Source: Sphingobacterium faecale
Lineage (GTDB): Bacteria; Bacteroidota; Bacteroidia; Sphingobacteriales; Sphingobacteriaceae
Direction of reading: 5' to 3'
Assembly (NCBI RefSeq): GCF_016746095.1
Contig: NZ_JAERTY010000007.1
Span: 248,001 to 312,000 of the forward strand
DNA: 64,000 bases
Shown: one piece after another, positions 8,056-16,665 of the stretch
Numbering within the stretch: position 1 is the stretch's first letter
How the letters are laid out: each line of letters opens with the position of its first letter
Translations under genes and position numbers: made by a program
Notes under the pieces: generated by a model
What the model was told of the DNA's origin: nothing
Seen by the model: only the letters and a program-made list of their open reading frames with translations
Databases searched by the model: none

Positions 8056-8502
8056 ATGAACTTAAGTAATTTAAAACCAGCAGCTGGTTCAACAAAAAGC
8101 AGAAAACGTATAGGTCGTGGTCAAGGTTCTGGTCGTGGTGGTACATCTACTCGCGGTCATAAAGGTGCCGGATCTCGTTCAGGTCACTCGACTAAAATCG
8201 GTTTCGAAGGTGGTCAGATGCCTTTGCAACGTCGTGTACCTAAGTTTGGTTTCAAAAATGCTAACCGTGTTGAATACAATGGTGTAAACTTAGACGTTTT
8301 ACAAAGCTTAGTAGAAAAATATAACCTTACAGTTGTTGATTTCGATACATTGAAAGAACATGGTTTAGTTTCTAAGAATGACTTAGTAAAAGTTTTAGGT
8401 CGTGGAGAGTTTACTGCTAAAGTTGAAGTTAAAGCACATGCATTTTCAGCTTCAGCTCAAAAAGCTATTGAAGCTGCAGGTGGTTCCATCGTAAAACTTT
8501 AA
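8056..8502 (+). CDS. rplO: 50S ribosomal protein L15
   Basis: L15 is a late-assembly protein with a long, glycine- and arginine-rich N-terminal extension. The 148-residue product begins MNLSNLKPAAGSTKSRKRIG; the GRGGTSTRGHKGAGSRSG stretch and the FEGGQMPLQRRVPKFGF motif (about residues 55-71) are diagnostic. It directly precedes secY, three bases away. Confidence 0.98.
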   Translation: MNLSNLKPAAGSTKSRKRIGRGQGSGRGGTSTRGHKGAGSRSGHSTKIGFEGGQMPLQRRVPKFGFKNANRVEYNGVNLDVLQSLVEKYNLTVVDFDTLKEHGLVSKNDLVKVLGRGEFTAKVEVKAHAFSASAQKAIEAAGGSIVKL

Positions 8503-8505
8503 TAC

Positions 8506-9843
8506 ATGAAGAAACTAATCACAACCTTAACCAATATATGGAAAATTGAAGATTTACGTAAACGTATTATTAATACGTTACTGTTTCTTCTTATTTATCG
8601 TATTGGATGTCACGTGGTATTACCAGGTGTTAATCCAGATGCATTAGCTACAGGGCAAAAAGAAGGTCTTCTTGGACTTTTGGATATGTTCGCTGGGGGT
8701 TCATTCTCTCGCTCGGCTATCTTTGCTTTAGGTGTAATGCCTTATATTTCTGCATCGATCGTTGTACAATTATTGGGGATTGCTGTTCCTGCATTTCAAA
8801 AAATGCAAAAAGAAGGTGAGTCTGGCCGTAAGAAGATGACTCAGATAACCCGTTATCTGACATTGGCTATTACATTAGTACAAGCAATTGCTTACGTAAA
8901 AACTCAAATTGAGCCCGGAGCGAAGACTATTGCAGATCCTATGTTCACTATTCTTGCTGCGATTGTTTTGACTGCAGGCACGTTGTTTGTGATGTGGTTG
9001 GGTGAGAAAATCACTGATAAAGGTATCGGAAATGGCATTTCTTTGATCATTATGGCGGGTATTATTGCACAGTTGCCTGGTGGTGCGGTTGCTGAATGGG
9101 CTTCCCGCATGAGTCCTAGCGGTGGTGGTATTATCCCTATTCTGATTGAGGCTATCGCGCTATTTTTCATTGTTATCTTTACTATCTTGATTGTTCAGGG
9201 AGTCCGAAAAATACCTGTACAGTATGCGAAAAAGATTGTTGGAAACAAGCAGGTAGGTGGCGTACGTCAGTATATACCATTAAAGGTAAATGCAGCCGGC
9301 GTAATGCCAATTATATTTGCACAAGCTATTATGTTTTTACCAATGTCATTGGCGCAGTTTTTTCCAAATCTTCAGTCAGACTTTTTAACATCGTTGACGA
9401 ATTTTACTTCGGTAGCCTATAACGTAACTTTTGCCGTATTGATTATTGCATTTACGTTTTTCTATACAGCTATTATGGTGAATCCTCAACAAATGTCTGA
9501 AGACATGAAAAAAAATGGGGGGTTTGTACCTGGAATCAAACCGGGGTATGATACGAATCTATTTATAGATAACGTCATTTCTCGTATCACATTTCCTGGT
9601 GCGGTTTTTTTAGCAATCATTGCTATAATGCCGGCTATAGCTAGTGCTGCGGGTGTAAATAATCAGTTTGCACATTTCTATGGCGGTACTTCCCTATTGA
9701 TTCTTGTAGGCGTGGTGTTGGATACTCTTCAGCAAATCGAGTCGCATTTGTTGATGCGCCATTATGATGGTCTTATGAAGACCGGAAGAGTTAAAGGACG
9801 TTCAACAGCTAGTGTAGAGGGATATGATCAATCTGCTATTTAA
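8506..9843 (+). CDS. secY: Preprotein translocase subunit SecY
   Basis: SecY is the channel of the Sec translocon in the inner membrane, working with SecE and SecG. The 445-residue product has about ten hydrophobic segments, the plug-region motif LLGLLDMFAGGSFSRSAIFA after TM1, and the conserved cytosolic loop MSEDMKKNGGFVPGIKPG near residue 325. Its place after rplO is universal. In many Gram-positive genomes adk follows; here map follows directly. Confidence 0.99.
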   Translation: MKKLITTLTNIWKIEDLRKRIINTLLFLLIYRIGCHVVLPGVNPDALATGQKEGLLGLLDMFAGGSFSRSAIFALGVMPYISASIVVQLLGIAVPAFQKMQKEGESGRKKMTQITRYLTLAITLVQAIAYVKTQIEPGAKTIADPMFTILAAIVLTAGTLFVMWLGEKITDKGIGNGISLIIMAGIIAQLPGGAVAEWASRMSPSGGGIIPILIEAIALFFIVIFTILIVQGVRKIPVQYAKKIVGNKQVGGVRQYIPLKVNAAGVMPIIFAQAIMFLPMSLAQFFPNLQSDFLTSLTNFTSVAYNVTFAVLIIAFTFFYTAIMVNPQQMSEDMKKNGGFVPGIKPGYDTNLFIDNVISRITFPGAVFLAIIAIMPAIASAAGVNNQFAHFYGGTSLLILVGVVLDTLQQIESHLLMRHYDGLMKTGRVKGRSTASVEGYDQSAI

Positions 9844-9852
9844 TATCTTTAG

Positions 9853-10635
9853 ATGTCTAAAGTAATTTATAAAACAGAAGAACAAATTGAGCAAGTGCGA
9901 GAGTCTGCAAAGGTACTCTCGCATTTACTTGCCGAAATAGCTAAAGTAATTAAACCAGGTGTAACGACATTGTCGTTAGACAAGTTAGCCTATGATTTTA
10001 TTCATGATAATGGTGGTACTCCTGCCTTTTTGAATTATCATGGCTTCCCTTATTCCTTATGTATCTCTGTTAATGATCAGATAGTACACGGATTTCCTAG
10101 TGATTATGAGATTAAAGATGGAGATTTAGTATCGGTAGATGGAGGTGTAAACTTGAACGGTTTTATCTCTGACTCCGCGTATACATTCGGTATTGGGGAG
10201 ATTTCGGAAGAGGCTCAGCAATTGCTTGATGTCACAAAAGCATCTTTGTATAAAGGTGTGGAACAGGCTGTGGCCGGCAAGCGGGTAGGCGATATTTCAT
10301 CCGCTATTCAAGAATACGTACAGCCCTACAATTTTGGAATTGTAAGAGAGTTGGTAGGACACGGAGTCGGACTGCATTTGCACGAAAAGCCAGAGGTTCC
10401 TAATTATGGTAAGCGCGGTTCTGGACCAAAACTGGAAGCTGGATTGGTGATTTGTATTGAACCGATGATCAACGCAGGAAAATCTGGAGTCCGTTTTTGG
10501 GACGATGGATGGACGGTGAGTACTATTGATGGTAAGCTTTCTGCGCACTTCGAACAGATGGTCGCTATAAGAAAGGGACAACCAGACGTCTTGTTGAATT
10601 TTGATGAGGTAGAGGAAGTTTTGAATAAAAAGTAG
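9853..10635 (+). CDS. map: Type I methionine aminopeptidase
   Basis: This enzyme removes the initiator methionine from nascent proteins. The 260-residue product shows the pita-bread metallopeptidase motifs: VDGGVNLNGFISDSAYTF with two metal-binding Asp, GHGVGLHLHEKPEVPNYG with the metal His, CIEPMI and HFEQMVAI with the two Glu ligands. It lies ten bases after secY. The infA promoter begins immediately after its stop codon. Confidence 0.98.
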   Translation: MSKVIYKTEEQIEQVRESAKVLSHLLAEIAKVIKPGVTTLSLDKLAYDFIHDNGGTPAFLNYHGFPYSLCISVNDQIVHGFPSDYEIKDGDLVSVDGGVNLNGFISDSAYTFGIGEISEEAQQLLDVTKASLYKGVEQAVAGKRVGDISSAIQEYVQPYNFGIVRELVGHGVGLHLHEKPEVPNYGKRGSGPKLEAGLVICIEPMINAGKSGVRFWDDGWTVSTIDGKLSAHFEQMVAIRKGQPDVLLNFDEVEEVLNKK

Positions 10636-10664
10636 TTGGTTTTCAATATTTTTATTTATCTTTG
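10636..10664 (+). promoter_or_regulatory. Internal promoter for infA and the alpha operon
   Basis: TTG at 10636-10638 and TATCTTTG at 10657-10664 are separated by 18 bases, matching the Bacteroidota consensus. The start would be near 10670, leaving an untranslated leader of about 40 bases before infA. It should drive infA, rpmJ, rpsM, rpsK, rpsD, rpoA and rplQ independently of the upstream operon. Confidence 0.7.
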
Positions 10665-10710
10665 CACTCCTGTTGGTGCAGGCTATAAAACGTTAATAAG
10701 TAATTGATAT

Positions 10711-10929
10711 ATGGCTAAACAAGCCTCGATAGAACAAGACGGTGTTATCAAAGAAGCATTATCTAATGCTATGTTTAGGGTAGAATTGGAGAATGGGCAC
10801 GAAATTATTGCTCATATTTCTGGAAAAATGCGTATGCATTATATCAAGATTTTACCTGGGGACAAGGTTAAATTAGAAATGTCACCTTATGATTTGACTA
10901 AAGGAAGGATAACATATCGTTATAAATAA
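10711..10929 (+). CDS. infA: Translation initiation factor IF-1
   Basis: IF-1 occupies the A site of the 30S subunit during initiation. The 72-residue OB-fold product has the exact family length. [20 protein letters not shown] and the central [20 protein letters not shown] stretch are diagnostic. It is the first gene after a strong promoter and precedes rpmJ by 36 bases. Confidence 0.99.
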   Translation: MAKQASIEQDGVIKEALSNAMFRVELENGHEIIAHISGKMRMHYIKILPGDKVKLEMSPYDLTKGRITYRYK

Positions 10930-10965
10930 GATATTGCTCTGCGAAGAGCTTAATAATTTAGTAAA

Positions 10966-11082
10966 ATGAAAGTAAGAGCATCAGTAAAAAAACGTAGCGC
11001 GGATTGCAAGATCATCCGTCGTAAAGGAAAGATTTTTGTAATCAACAAGAAGAACCCTAAATTCAAACAACGTCAGGGATAA
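10966..11082 (+). CDS. rpmJ: 50S ribosomal protein L36, zinc-ligand-poor form
   Basis: A 38-residue product begins [20 protein letters not shown] and ends NPKFKQRQG, the length and frame of L36. The classical form binds zinc through Cys-Cys-Cys-His; here only one cysteine (residue 14) remains, with Ser, Asn and Lys at the other expected positions, so zinc binding is probably lost. It sits between infA and rpsM as in most bacteria. Confidence 0.96.
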   Translation: MKVRASVKKRSADCKIIRRKGKIFVINKKNPKFKQRQG

Positions 11083-11111
11083 TTAATTAACAAAATCGCT
11101 TAAAATATTAT

Positions 11112-11489
11112 ATGGCAAGGATATCAGGTATAGATTTACCTAAAAACAAAAGAGGAGTTATCGGCCTTACCTACATTTTTGGTATCGGTAGTGCGACTGC
11201 TGCGTATATCTTGGATAAAGCAGGTATTAGTCAGGATGTTAAAGTTTCAGAGTGGAACGATGATCAATTGGCTGCTATTCGTACAATTATCAACGATGAA
11301 ATTAAAGTAGAAGGTGCTTTACGTTCAGAGGTTCAATTGAATATCAAACGTTTGATGGATATCGGTTGTTACCGTGGTTTACGTCACCGTAAGCATTTAC
11401 CAGTTCGTGGTCAACGTACAAAAAACAACTCACGTACTCGTAAAGGAAAACGTAAGACAGTTGCAAACAAGAAAAAAGCTACTAAATAA
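11112..11489 (+). CDS. rpsM: 30S ribosomal protein S13
   Basis: S13 makes intersubunit bridges and contacts P-site tRNA. The 125-residue product begins [20 protein letters not shown] and has the basic end [20 protein letters not shown], both family signatures. It lies 29 bases after rpmJ and ten bases before rpsK. Confidence 0.98.
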   Translation: MARISGIDLPKNKRGVIGLTYIFGIGSATAAYILDKAGISQDVKVSEWNDDQLAAIRTIINDEIKVEGALRSEVQLNIKRLMDIGCYRGLRHRKHLPVRGQRTKNNSRTRKGKRKTVANKKKATK

Positions 11490-11499
11490 CAAGTAAGAA

Positions 11500-11889
11500 A
11501 TGGCTAAAAGTAAAAAAGTCGCAAAAAAACGTATCGTTGTTATAGAGCCTGTTGGTCAAGCTCACATCAACGCTACTTTTAATAACATTATTATTACTTT
11601 GACTAACAATTCTGGTCAAACAATCTCCTGGTCTTCAGCTGGTAAAATGGGATTTAGAGGTTCTAAAAAGAACACCCCATACGCAGCAGGACAAGCAGCA
11701 AGCGACTGTGGTAAAGTTGCTCACGATTTGGGATTGCGCAAAGTTGAAGTTTTCGTTAAAGGACCTGGTGCTGGACGTGAGTCTGCTATCCGTACTTTAC
11801 AAACTGTAGGTATTGATGTAACTACTATCAAGGATATTACTCCACTTCCTCACAACGGTTGTCGTCCTCCAAAACGCAGAAGAGTTTAA
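11500..11889 (+). CDS. rpsK: 30S ribosomal protein S11
   Basis: S11 forms part of the platform near the E site. The 129-residue product has [20 protein letters not shown] in the N-terminal half and the characteristic end [18 protein letters not shown]. Length and position are normal. Confidence 0.99.
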   Translation: MAKSKKVAKKRIVVIEPVGQAHINATFNNIIITLTNNSGQTISWSSAGKMGFRGSKKNTPYAAGQAASDCGKVAHDLGLRKVEVFVKGPGAGRESAIRTLQTVGIDVTTIKDITPLPHNGCRPPKRRRV

Positions 11890-11956
11890 TAATATTATTG
11901 TTTAAGATTAAGATTCATCAGTTATAGGCTGATAGATACTTCAAACAGAGAAAGAA

Positions 11957-12565
11957 ATGGCAAGATATACCGGACCTAAGTCCAAAATTGCACGTAAATT
12001 CAGAGAACCAATTTTTGGTCCTGATAAAGCATTAGAGAAAAAGAATTATCCTCCTGGACAACATGGTCCATCTAAAAGAAGAGGTAAGCAATCTGAATAC
12101 GCTATTCAGTTGTTAGAAAAACAAAAGGCTAAATATACTTATGGTGTTTTAGAACGTCAGTTCTCTAACCTATTTGTAAAAGCAGCTGCGAAGCAAGGTA
12201 TCACAGGTGAGAACTTCTTGAAATTATTAGAAGCTCGTTTAGATAATGTAGTATACCGTTTAGGTATTGCAACTACTCGTGCAGCTGCTCGTCAGTTAGT
12301 TTCACACAAGCATATTACTGTTAACGGTAATGTCGTTAACATTCCATCATATAGCATTCGTCCAGGTGATGTCATCGCTGTTCGTGAACGCTCTCAAGCT
12401 CTAGAGGCTATCTCTAGCTCTGTGGCAGGAAGAACAATCAACAAATACGGTTGGTTAGAATGGGACGCAAAAGCGTTATCAGGTAAGTTTTTAACATATC
12501 CAGAACGCTCTGATATTCCTGAGAATATTAAGGAGAACTTAATCGTAGAGTTATACTCTAAATAA
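11957..12565 (+). CDS. rpsD: 30S ribosomal protein S4
   Basis: S4 nucleates 16S rRNA folding and represses the alpha operon in E. coli by binding its leader. The 202-residue product has the S4 RNA-binding domain ([20 protein letters not shown], about residues 94-113, then HKHITVNG). The N-terminal part lacks the zinc cysteines of some S4 proteins. A 67-base gap separates it from rpsK and a 91-base gap with a stem-loop from rpoA. Confidence 0.98.
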   Translation: MARYTGPKSKIARKFREPIFGPDKALEKKNYPPGQHGPSKRRGKQSEYAIQLLEKQKAKYTYGVLERQFSNLFVKAAAKQGITGENFLKLLEARLDNVVYRLGIATTRAAARQLVSHKHITVNGNVVNIPSYSIRPGDVIAVRERSQALEAISSSVAGRTINKYGWLEWDAKALSGKFLTYPERSDIPENIKENLIVELYSK

Positions 12566-12577
12566 TAATTAGTAGCT

Positions 12578-12611
12578 ATGCATAATTCCTTTCGAATAGG
12601 GAGTTATGCAT
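12578..12611 (+). other. Stem-loop in the rpsD-rpoA spacer
   Basis: ATGCATAATTCC pairs with GGAGTTATGCAT over 12 bp (one G-U) around a ten-base loop. No T-tract follows. It may modulate rpoA relative to ribosomal-protein expression, as similar spacers do elsewhere; this is inference. Confidence 0.5.
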
Positions 12612-12656
12612 ACGTTATTAAGATACACATTGTTGAAAAATATTAAAATATTATAA

Positions 12657-13649
12657 ATGGCAATTTTAGCATTTCAAAGACCGGATAAAGTTATCATGCA
12701 AAAATCAACAGATTTTGATGGTACTTTCGAATTTCGTCCATTAGAGCCAGGTTTTGGTGTTACTATTGGTAATGCTTTACGCCGTATTTTATTGTCCTCT
12801 TTAGAAGGATATGCGATTACGTCGGTAAGATTTTCGGGCGTGTCACACGAATTCTCTACAATCAAAGGCGTAGCAGAAGACGTAACCGAGATTATCCTCA
12901 ATTTGAAACAAGTTCGTTTTCAGAAGACGGGTGAACAAGGTGACAGCGAGAAGATTTTTGTAGTTATCAATGGTCAAGAACAATTCAAAGCGGGTGATAT
13001 CACTAAGTTTTCAAACAACTTTACTGTATTGAATCCAGACTTCGTAATCTGTAATATGGAAAGCTCTGTAACTATCGAGGTGGAGTTGTCTGTTGCTAAA
13101 GGACGTGGTTACGTAAATGCAGAAGAGAATAAAGTCGTTGATGGACCTGTAGGCTTGATCGCTATAGACTCTATTTACACTCCGATTAAGAATGTCAAAT
13201 ATACTATTGAAAACTACCGTGTAGAGCAAAAGACCGACTACGAAAAATTGTTGTTGGATATATCTACAGATGGTTCAATTCATCCTGAAGACGCATTGAA
13301 GGATGCTGCTCGTATTCTTATACAGCATTTCATGTTGTTCTCTGATGAGAACATGTTGTTGGAATCACAAGCTAAGGAAGAGACTAAAGTTGTTGATGAA
13401 GAAATCTTACATATGCGTAAGGTTCTTAAAACAGAGTTGGTTGATTTGGATCTTTCAGTTCGCGCATTGAACTGTCTAAAGGCTGCGGATATTCGCACCT
13501 TGGCGGAGTTAGTGACTTACGACGTAGCCGATATGTTGAAGTTCCGTAACTTCGGTAAAAAATCTTTGAGTGAAATTCAGGAGTTGGTTAAATCGAAGGG
13601 TTTATCATTCGGAATGAACTTGTCGAAGTTTAAACTAGACGAAGAATAA
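12657..13649 (+). CDS. rpoA: RNA polymerase subunit alpha
   Basis: Alpha dimerises to start polymerase assembly, and its C-terminal domain contacts DNA and activators. The 330-residue product has the N-terminal domain motif [20 protein letters not shown] (about residues 31-50) and the C-terminal domain [20 protein letters not shown] followed by [16 protein letters not shown] (about residues 265-310). Length is normal. It is followed by a 144-base gap before rplQ. Confidence 0.99.
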   Translation: MAILAFQRPDKVIMQKSTDFDGTFEFRPLEPGFGVTIGNALRRILLSSLEGYAITSVRFSGVSHEFSTIKGVAEDVTEIILNLKQVRFQKTGEQGDSEKIFVVINGQEQFKAGDITKFSNNFTVLNPDFVICNMESSVTIEVELSVAKGRGYVNAEENKVVDGPVGLIAIDSIYTPIKNVKYTIENYRVEQKTDYEKLLLDISTDGSIHPEDALKDAARILIQHFMLFSDENMLLESQAKEETKVVDEEILHMRKVLKTELVDLDLSVRALNCLKAADIRTLAELVTYDVADMLKFRNFGKKSLSEIQELVKSKGLSFGMNLSKFKLDEE

Positions 13650-13793
13650 TAATAAATAAAATAAAGCGACCTGTTGCGTAATTCCTCGAACGAAGTGGAT
13701 TAAGTCAGAAATCAAAAGTTAGAATCTTTTCTTACTTTCTATTTTCTTACTTCATTTCTTTAAGAACGGTACGCACGAAAAAACATTAAGAAA

Positions 13794-14324
13794 ATGAGAC
13801 ACGGAAAAAAAGTAAATCACTTAGGCCGCACTGACAGTCACCGTAAGGCGATGTTAGCTAATATGGCGACTTCATTAATCAAACACAAACGTATCACTAC
13901 TACTTTAGCGAAAGCTAAAGCATTACGTACTTACGTTGAGCCGTTGATTACAAAATCTAAAAACGATACGACACACTCTCGTCGTACTGTATTTGCTTAC
14001 TTAAAAGATAAAGAAGCGGTAACTATTTTGTTCCGCGAAGTATCTGAGAAAGTAGCTACACGTCCAGGAGGTTATACTCGTATTATTAAGATGGAGAACC
14101 GTTTAGGCGATAACGCTGAGATGGCTTTCATCGAGTTGGTAGATTACAACGAAGTTTATGGCAAAGAAGCTAAAGCCGAGAAGAAAACTACTCGACGTCG
14201 CGGTGGTGCTAAGAAAAAAGGCGCTGAAGGCACAGAGGTAGTAGAAACTGCTGTTGAAGAAGTAAAAGCTGAGGAAGCTGCTACGACAGAAGAAGCTCCT
14301 GCTACAGAAGAGAAAAAGGACTAA
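13794..14324 (+). CDS. rplQ: 50S ribosomal protein L17 with acidic/basic tail
   Basis: L17 is near the exit tunnel. The first 120 residues ([20 protein letters not shown] onward, with [19 protein letters not shown]) are typical. The 176-residue product is about 50 residues longer than E. coli L17; the extra is a low-complexity tail, first Lys/Arg-rich and then Glu/Ala/Thr-rich. It is the last gene of the cluster, followed by a strong terminator. Confidence 0.97.
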   Translation: MRHGKKVNHLGRTDSHRKAMLANMATSLIKHKRITTTLAKAKALRTYVEPLITKSKNDTTHSRRTVFAYLKDKEAVTILFREVSEKVATRPGGYTRIIKMENRLGDNAEMAFIELVDYNEVYGKEAKAEKKTTRRRGGAKKKGAEGTEVVETAVEEVKAEEAATTEEAPATEEKKD

Positions 14325-14344
14325 TTTTTCTCTTCTAGATATAA

Positions 14345-14376
14345 AAGCCTATCATCAGCGATGATAGGCTTTTTTT
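14345..14376 (+). terminator. Intrinsic terminator of the ribosomal cluster
   Basis: AGCCTATCATC and GATGATAGGCT form a perfect 11-bp stem around the three-base loop AGC, followed by T7. It lies 20 bases after the rplQ stop and separates the ribosomal cluster from the arginine genes. Confidence 0.92.
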
Positions 14377-14434
14377 GTTGTTTTTTCGGAGTATTTTAAT
14401 ACTTTTTTTCATAGTGTATTAAGTATGTCTTAAC

Positions 14435-14442
14435 TATATTTG
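14435..14442 (+). promoter_or_regulatory. Candidate -7 element upstream of argD
   Basis: TATATTTG fits TAnnTTTG and lies about 40 bases before the argD start. No clear TTG is present at the expected -33 distance, so the promoter may be weak or need an activator. No ARG-box-like palindrome was recognised. Confidence 0.45.
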
Positions 14443-14480
14443 TACACAGTTTTTTATCAACCTTAAATAATATCAGGCTC

Positions 14481-15617
14481 ATGGATTTGTTTGATGTTTA
14501 CCCTGTCAACCCAATTAATATCGTGAGAGCTAAGGGCTCAGCTGTTTGGGATGCCGAAGGTAACGAATATTTAGACTTGTATGGGGGGCATGCAGTCATA
14601 TCAGTAGGGCATACGCATCCGCATTATGTTAATTCTGTTACATCGCAACTTAACGAAATTGGCTTTTATTCCAATTCTATTGAGATTCCGATTCAGAAAC
14701 GATTAGGGAAGTTGCTAGGGGAGGTTTCCGGGAAGGAAGATTACGCCTTATTTTTGTGTAACTCCGGAGCCGAAGCTAATGAGAATGCGTTAAAGCTCGC
14801 GTCGTTCCATACTGGAAAGAAGAAAATAATATCTTTTTCTAAAGCTTTTCATGGACGTACGTCACTGGCTGTAGCAGTCACAGACAATCCGACTATTGTA
14901 GCTCCGGTCAATCAGACGGATAATGCTGTTTTCTTGCCCTTTAATGATGAGACGGCCTTGTCAGAGGCATTTTCTGACTATGGCGATGAGATCGCAGCTG
15001 TTATTATAGAAGGTATTCAAGGTGTTGGAGGTATACGTGAAGCTTCTGTCTCATTTTTGCAACTGATTAGACAATTATGTGATGAATATGGTGCTACATT
15101 TATCGCTGATTCGGTACAGTGTGGTTATGGAAGAACGGGTATTTTTTATTCGCATGACTACGCTGATATAAAGGCAGACATCTATACGATGGCTAAAGGA
15201 ATGGGAAATGGGTTTCCTATAGGTGCGATTAGTATTTCCCCAAAATTTAAAGCTTCTTATGGTTTGTTGGGTACGACTTTTGGCGGAAACCATTTAGCTT
15301 GTGCAGCAGCCGTCTCTGTTCTGGAAATCTTTCAAGCAGAGAGTTTAATGGACAACGCACGAGTGCTGGGTGAATACTTGATTTCCGAATTAAAAGGATT
15401 CGATAAAGTTAACGAAGTGAGAGGTAGAGGGCTTATGATCGGAATCGACCTTCCTAGTGAGCTATCTAATGTGAAGAAGGATTTGCTGACCAAGAATCGT
15501 ATTTTTACAGGAGAAGCAAAACCTAATGTTATCCGTATTCTTCCGGCTCTGAATATAGACAAAGCGATTGCCGACAGGTTTTTAGAAGCCTTGAATGAAA
15601 GATTAAAGGAGGTATAG
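14481..15617 (+). CDS. argD: Acetylornithine (or succinylornithine) aminotransferase
   Basis: A class-III PLP aminotransferase that converts the N-acylated glutamate semialdehyde to N-acylated ornithine. The 378-residue product shows the N-terminal LYGGHAVISVGHTHP, the NSGAEANENALKLA phosphate-binding segment (about residue 94), Asp210 in IADSVQCGYGRTG for the pyridine nitrogen, and Lys239 in MAKGMGNGFPIGA as the PLP lysine. It heads a same-strand run argD-argF'-argB-proC-argE. Acetyl or succinyl preference cannot be read from this protein alone; the neighbouring ArgF' points to the succinyl route. Confidence 0.93.
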   Translation: MDLFDVYPVNPINIVRAKGSAVWDAEGNEYLDLYGGHAVISVGHTHPHYVNSVTSQLNEIGFYSNSIEIPIQKRLGKLLGEVSGKEDYALFLCNSGAEANENALKLASFHTGKKKIISFSKAFHGRTSLAVAVTDNPTIVAPVNQTDNAVFLPFNDETALSEAFSDYGDEIAAVIIEGIQGVGGIREASVSFLQLIRQLCDEYGATFIADSVQCGYGRTGIFYSHDYADIKADIYTMAKGMGNGFPIGAISISPKFKASYGLLGTTFGGNHLACAAAVSVLEIFQAESLMDNARVLGEYLISELKGFDKVNEVRGRGLMIGIDLPSELSNVKKDLLTKNRIFTGEAKPNVIRILPALNIDKAIADRFLEALNERLKEV

Positions 15618-15653
15618 TTAGGGACTTTTCGTAATAATAATTATTTTTAGAAG

Positions 15654-16619
15654 ATGAAGAAGTTTTTTTCCGTTGAAGACGTCGATAGCCTAGAAGAAGT
15701 TGTACAAGAAGCACTTCAGTTAAAGGCTAATCCTAATGCTAATGAATCGTTAGGTAGATATAAAACCTTAGGCTTGGTATTTTTAAATCCGAGTCTCCGT
15801 ACCCGTCTTAGTACCCAGAAGGCAGCCATGAATCTAGGAATGAATGTGATGGTGATGAATATGGATAAAGATGGGTGGGCTCTAGAGACGCAGGATGGTG
15901 TCGTTATGAATGGTACTACTGTGGAACATATACGTGAGGCGGCGGCCGTAATGGGAGAATATTGCGATATTTTAGGGTTGCGTAGTTTTCCTTCTTTGAA
16001 AGACAAAGAAGCAGATTATAATGAAGACCTGTTCAATAAGTTTATCAAGTTCTGCGGTGTTCCTGTCGTTTCATTGGAAAGTGCTACGAGACACCCTTTG
16101 CAGAGTCTGACAGACCTTATAACGATTACAGAGTATAAACAGGTTGATAAACCTAAAGTTGTTCTGGCTTGGGCTCCACATGTGAAAGCATTGCCGCAAG
16201 CTGTGCCTAACTCCTTCGCCGAATGGATGAGCAAGGCACAGGAACAGGGCCTAGTAGAATTTACGGTAACACATCCTGCTGGTTATGAGCTCGCCGAGAA
16301 TTTTACCAAAGGTGCCACGATTACAAATAATCTGAAAGAAGCCCTCTCGGGAGCAGATTTTGTATATGTAAAGAACTGGTCTTCCTATAAGGAGTATGGC
16401 GAGGTGTACCCGGTTTCGGAAGACTGGATGATGAATAACCAAAAGCTGTCATTGACAAATGACGCAAAGGTTATGCATTGTCTACCTGTACGCAGGGATT
16501 TGGAATTGTCGTCAGAAATATTGGATGGACCAAGCTCCTTGGTGATTAAAGAGGCAAGTAATCGGGTATGGGCCGCCCAAGTTGTTTTGAAGCGGATGTT
16601 GGAGAGTTTGGAAAAATAA
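15654..16619 (+). CDS. argF': N-acyl-ornithine carbamoyltransferase (ArgF' type; probably N-succinylornithine)
   Basis: This enzyme makes N-acylcitrulline from N-acylornithine and carbamoyl phosphate, replacing ordinary ornithine carbamoyltransferase. The carbamoyl-phosphate motif is NPSLRTRLSTQKAA (from residue 45), and the rest of the site is in ESATRHPLQSLTDLI and HCLPVRRDLELS. The 321-residue protein aligns, from memory, without gaps to B. fragilis succinylornithine transcarbamylase through residue 100, placing Val90 where that enzyme has Pro90 and Xanthomonas acetylornithine transcarbamylase has Glu92. Neutral small residues there are reported to favour the succinyl substrate. It lies 36 bases after argD. 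Confidence 0.92.
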   Translation: MKKFFSVEDVDSLEEVVQEALQLKANPNANESLGRYKTLGLVFLNPSLRTRLSTQKAAMNLGMNVMVMNMDKDGWALETQDGVVMNGTTVEHIREAAAVMGEYCDILGLRSFPSLKDKEADYNEDLFNKFIKFCGVPVVSLESATRHPLQSLTDLITITEYKQVDKPKVVLAWAPHVKALPQAVPNSFAEWMSKAQEQGLVEFTVTHPAGYELAENFTKGATITNNLKEALSGADFVYVKNWSSYKEYGEVYPVSEDWMMNNQKLSLTNDAKVMHCLPVRRDLELSSEILDGPSSLVIKEASNRVWAAQVVLKRMLESLEK

Positions 16620-16665
16620 CCAAACGCGGACAGCTGTTTTTAGTTTTTGACTTTTAAATTAAACT

